Positions 43,117 to 44,766 of a DNA stretch of 44,766 nucleotides are shown here, piece after piece. The stretch is from positions 1 to 44,766 of the forward strand of contig NZ_VAVZ01000031.1 of the NCBI RefSeq assembly GCF_005771525.1. Direction: 5' to 3'. Numbering within the stretch: position 1 is the stretch's first letter; every line of letters begins with the position of its first letter. The stretch is from Nesterenkonia salmonea (lineage in GTDB: Bacteria > Actinomycetota > Actinomycetes > Actinomycetales > Micrococcaceae). The position numbers and the translations under genes were made by a program. Under the pieces are notes generated by a model. The model worked only from the letters and a program-made list of their open reading frames with translations. It made no database searches and had not been told where the DNA came from.

Positions 43117-43129
43117 CTAACTATGTTAG
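43117..43129. promoter_or_regulatory. Palindrome over the start codon of the tetR-type gene
   Basis: CTAAC-TAT-GTTAG is a perfect 5-bp inverted repeat that contains the ATG of the TetR gene. TGTAAT (43110-43115) with TAGACA (43086-43091, 18 bases apart) would start transcription at or just before the ATG. The site is well placed for autorepression. Confidence 0.5.
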
Positions 43130-43716
43130 GTGAAACTAAACGTGATAGGCAGGCCGAACGCCGTGAGGCAACTCGGGCAGAGATCATTGATGCGGCGTGG
43201 GACATGACGGGTGAGGTAGGACTGGCGCAGATCACCCTGCGAGGGGTCGCAGAACGGGTGGGCATGCGTGCCCCTTCGCTCTACTCGCACTTCGACTCGA
43301 AGAACGCTATCTACGATGCGATGTTCGGCCAAGCCTGGAGTGAGTGCCTCGCGCACTTCGAGTCAGTCAAGGAGCAGGTACCCCCTGGTGCGCGTGAGGC
43401 GGTTCGGTTCGCGGCTCGCACCTTCTTCGACTTCGCGGTCAGAGATCTTGCTCGTCATCAACTGATGAACCTTCGGACGATTCCCGGTTTTGATCCGAGC
43501 GAGGAGAACTACGCGCCGGCGGTTGCCGCACTCGATCTTGTTCGAGAGATTTTTCACAGACACGGCATCACCGCCCCCGAGGAGCTGGATCTTTTCACCG
43601 CTCTCATAGGGGGCTTGGTCGATAGCCAGCACGCCAATGATCCCGGAGGCGACCGGTGGGCCCGCCTACTTGACCCTGCTGTAGATATGTTCGCCGACCA
43701 CCTCGGTCTGCCCTAG
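43123..43716 (+). CDS. TetR-family transcriptional regulator
   Basis: This 197-residue regulator has an N-terminal TetR helix-turn-helix (RAEIIDAAWDMTGEVG, ITLRGVAERVGMRAPSLYSHF, DSKNAIYDAM) and a C-terminal ligand domain with LIGGLVDSQHAN, a TetR_C pattern often seen with MDMPI genes. It precedes the mycothiol-type enzyme by 39 bases and very likely represses it and itself through the palindrome at its start. Confidence 0.9.
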   Translation: MLGETKRDRQAERREATRAEIIDAAWDMTGEVGLAQITLRGVAERVGMRAPSLYSHFDSKNAIYDAMFGQAWSECLAHFESVKEQVPPGAREAVRFAARTFFDFAVRDLARHQLMNLRTIPGFDPSEENYAPAVAALDLVREIFHRHGITAPEELDLFTALIGGLVDSQHANDPGGDRWARLLDPAVDMFADHLGLP

Positions 43717-43755
43717 AGCTCTCACCCACCCCATATCTAGCACTAAGGAGCAGTC

Positions 43756-44517
43756 ATGAGCACCACATCAGAAACGCTCACTGCCAGAAAGAATGCACGC
43801 CGTCCTCAGCTTGACCGCGATTCCGCGATGCGGCTGGCCGCCACCGAGTATGCACGAGTCGCTGATCTTTTAGGGCGTCTGACTCCTGAGCAGTGGGCGG
43901 CCAGGACCGACTGCCCCGCATGGGATGTGCGCGCGATGGCCGGTCACATGCTGGGCATGGTTCAGATGGTCGCGACGGTTCCCGAACTGATGCGTCAGCA
44001 ATTGGCCGCCGGCCGAAGAGCCAAGCGCACTGGGGGACTTCAGATCGATGCGCTCACAGCTTGGCAGGTAGAGAAGAATCTCACCCTTACTCCCGACGAA
44101 CTCGTGAGCGAATTCAGGAGACTGAGCCCCAGGGCGATGAGGAACAGGCGTCGGTCACCGGCAGTTTTGCGGAACCGAACGATGCAGGAAGAGACTGACG
44201 GTCTGTGGACCTTCGGCTACCTCTTTGACGTGATCCTCACCCGTGATCCCTTCATGCATCGCATCGACATCTCCCGCGCTACGGGATTGTCGATGGCTGT
44301 CTCCGCAGAGCATGAAGTGGCCATCGTCGACGACGTGGTAAAGGAGTGGGCGCAGCGCCACGGCGAGCCGTACTCACTCGAGCTCAGTGGACCCGCAGGC
44401 GGGCATTGGCAGGCTGGGGACGGTGACCGTATTGCCATGGACCCGTTCGAGTTCTGCCGCGCGATCAGCGGGCGCGCACCAGCAGCGGGACTACTGGCGA
44501 CCCAAGTTCCGTTCTAA
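43756..44517 (+). CDS. Maleylpyruvate isomerase-family, mycothiol-dependent enzyme
   Basis: This 253-residue protein has the DinB-like helical fold of mycothiol-dependent maleylpyruvate isomerases. Metal-binding residues are visible as the His in AGHMLGMV, an acidic residue in the middle region and the His in DPFMHRIDISRATG. These enzymes use mycothiol, the actinobacterial thiol, for isomerisation, conjugation or detoxification; substrates are mostly unknown. AAGGAG lies seven bases before the ATG. It forms an operon with the TetR gene, suggesting ligand-induced detoxification. Confidence 0.85.
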   Translation: MSTTSETLTARKNARRPQLDRDSAMRLAATEYARVADLLGRLTPEQWAARTDCPAWDVRAMAGHMLGMVQMVATVPELMRQQLAAGRRAKRTGGLQIDALTAWQVEKNLTLTPDELVSEFRRLSPRAMRNRRRSPAVLRNRTMQEETDGLWTFGYLFDVILTRDPFMHRIDISRATGLSMAVSAEHEVAIVDDVVKEWAQRHGEPYSLELSGPAGGHWQAGDGDRIAMDPFEFCRAISGRAPAAGLLATQVPF

Positions 44518-44604
44518 GCCCACAGGACCCGGGGCGAGGAGGAGGGGGTGTGTCTAGGTGACGCTGAAGGGGGTCTAGCGTCTGTGGAAGGGAAGAGTTT
44601 TCAC

Positions 44605-44766
44605 TCAATCGGGAGCGATTTCGTTGGAATGTACGCGGTGTTGATACCGAAGAGGAGACTCTCCCACCATGCGTTTAAAGGCCGTACTGAATGCGCTCTC
44701 GGTCAAGTCCCGTGTAGTGGTGTAGCTGGCCCTGTTGTTCTTCGAGGCTTTCGTTGGTCAGCCAGG
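44605..44766 (-). pseudogene. AraC-family regulator remnant (C-terminal, cut by window edge)
   Basis: The minus strand entering from the right edge encodes ESAFSTAFKRMVGESPLRYQ, the second helix-turn-helix end of AraC regulators (cupin-type AraC subfamily), and stops at 44605. Immediately upstream the frame no longer looks like AraC; a one-base shift near 44705 and further change before it are needed to restore the expected residues. It is probably a decayed gene. The 87 bases between it and the MDMPI gene show nothing. Confidence 0.5.

Noticed and set aside
44669-44725. ATG frame starting MRLKAVLN, reminiscent of ISL3-type transposase N-termini
   Set aside because: It stops after 18 codons and lies antisense to the AraC C-terminus, which is the better-supported reading.
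1-44766. CRISPR arrays, tRNA genes, complete insertion sequences or prophage
   Set aside because: No regularly spaced repeats, no tRNA T-loop and acceptor patterns, and no transposase, integrase or phage structural proteins were seen on either strand.

Overview
The window looks like a chromosomal segment of a high-G+C Gram-positive actinobacterium, most likely a member of the Micrococcales (a Micrococcaceae-like genus is my inference). The evidence is a SAM-IV riboswitch, a mycothiol-dependent maleylpyruvate isomerase-family enzyme, a lycopene-elongase-type prenyltransferase for C50 carotenoids, a DUF6131 peptide, a DUF4333 lipoprotein, an Erm(X)-like methylase gene, and several genes that seem to be transcribed without a leader. 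I see no tRNA, rRNA, CRISPR array, intact insertion sequence or phage gene.

Layout. At 1-7.0 kb there is a mixed set: the tail of an unidentified gene, a PepE-like S51 peptidase, a haloacetate-dehalogenase-like hydrolase divergent from a CGNR regulator across a perfect palindrome, an Aquifex-type aconitase behind a small Cys-rich zinc protein, an erm gene interrupted by one in-frame UGA, and a GNAT acetyltransferase. At 7.0-10.7 kb come padR-ubiB and a frameshifted OmpA-like lipoprotein with five-residue repeats. At 10.8-13.9 kb lies a tightly overlapping four-gene operon: XRE-cupin regulator, free-standing B3/4 (tRNA-editing-like) domain, RhtA/EamA exporter and DapA-like aldolase, all behind an inverted-repeat operator.

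From 14 to 27.5 kb the theme is sulfur. A SAM-IV riboswitch precedes metY-metB (with nudC behind). Divergent from it runs a seven-gene block: oligopeptide-type ABC transporter (binding protein, two permeases, fused double ATPase), an FMN luciferase-like monooxygenase, a CMD-fold protein and an AhpD-like protein. A VOC protein and a thiosulfate uptake pair (tsuA, tusA) follow on the other strand. I infer that the uncharacterised block acquires and oxidises an organosulfur compound and feeds released sulfur to MetY; this is the most promising little-described system here, together with the B3/4 operon.

From 27.7 to 31 kb are a DUF6131 peptide, a pyruvate/indolepyruvate decarboxylase and a large Pro/Gly/Gln-rich membrane protein. 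From 31.5 to 37.8 kb are a MerR-VOC pair and a SorC-type regulator divergent from glpD-glpF-glpK, a glycerol operon closed by a strong hairpin; this block looks more A+T-rich by eye. From 37.9 to 44.8 kb are an MccF-like S66 peptidase, two small lipoproteins, a C50-carotenoid pair (lycopene elongase and CrtI-like desaturase) with a small membrane protein, a TetR-mycothiol enzyme pair, and a decayed AraC-type fragment at the right edge.

All family assignments come from reading motifs and remembered family architecture; no database search was run.
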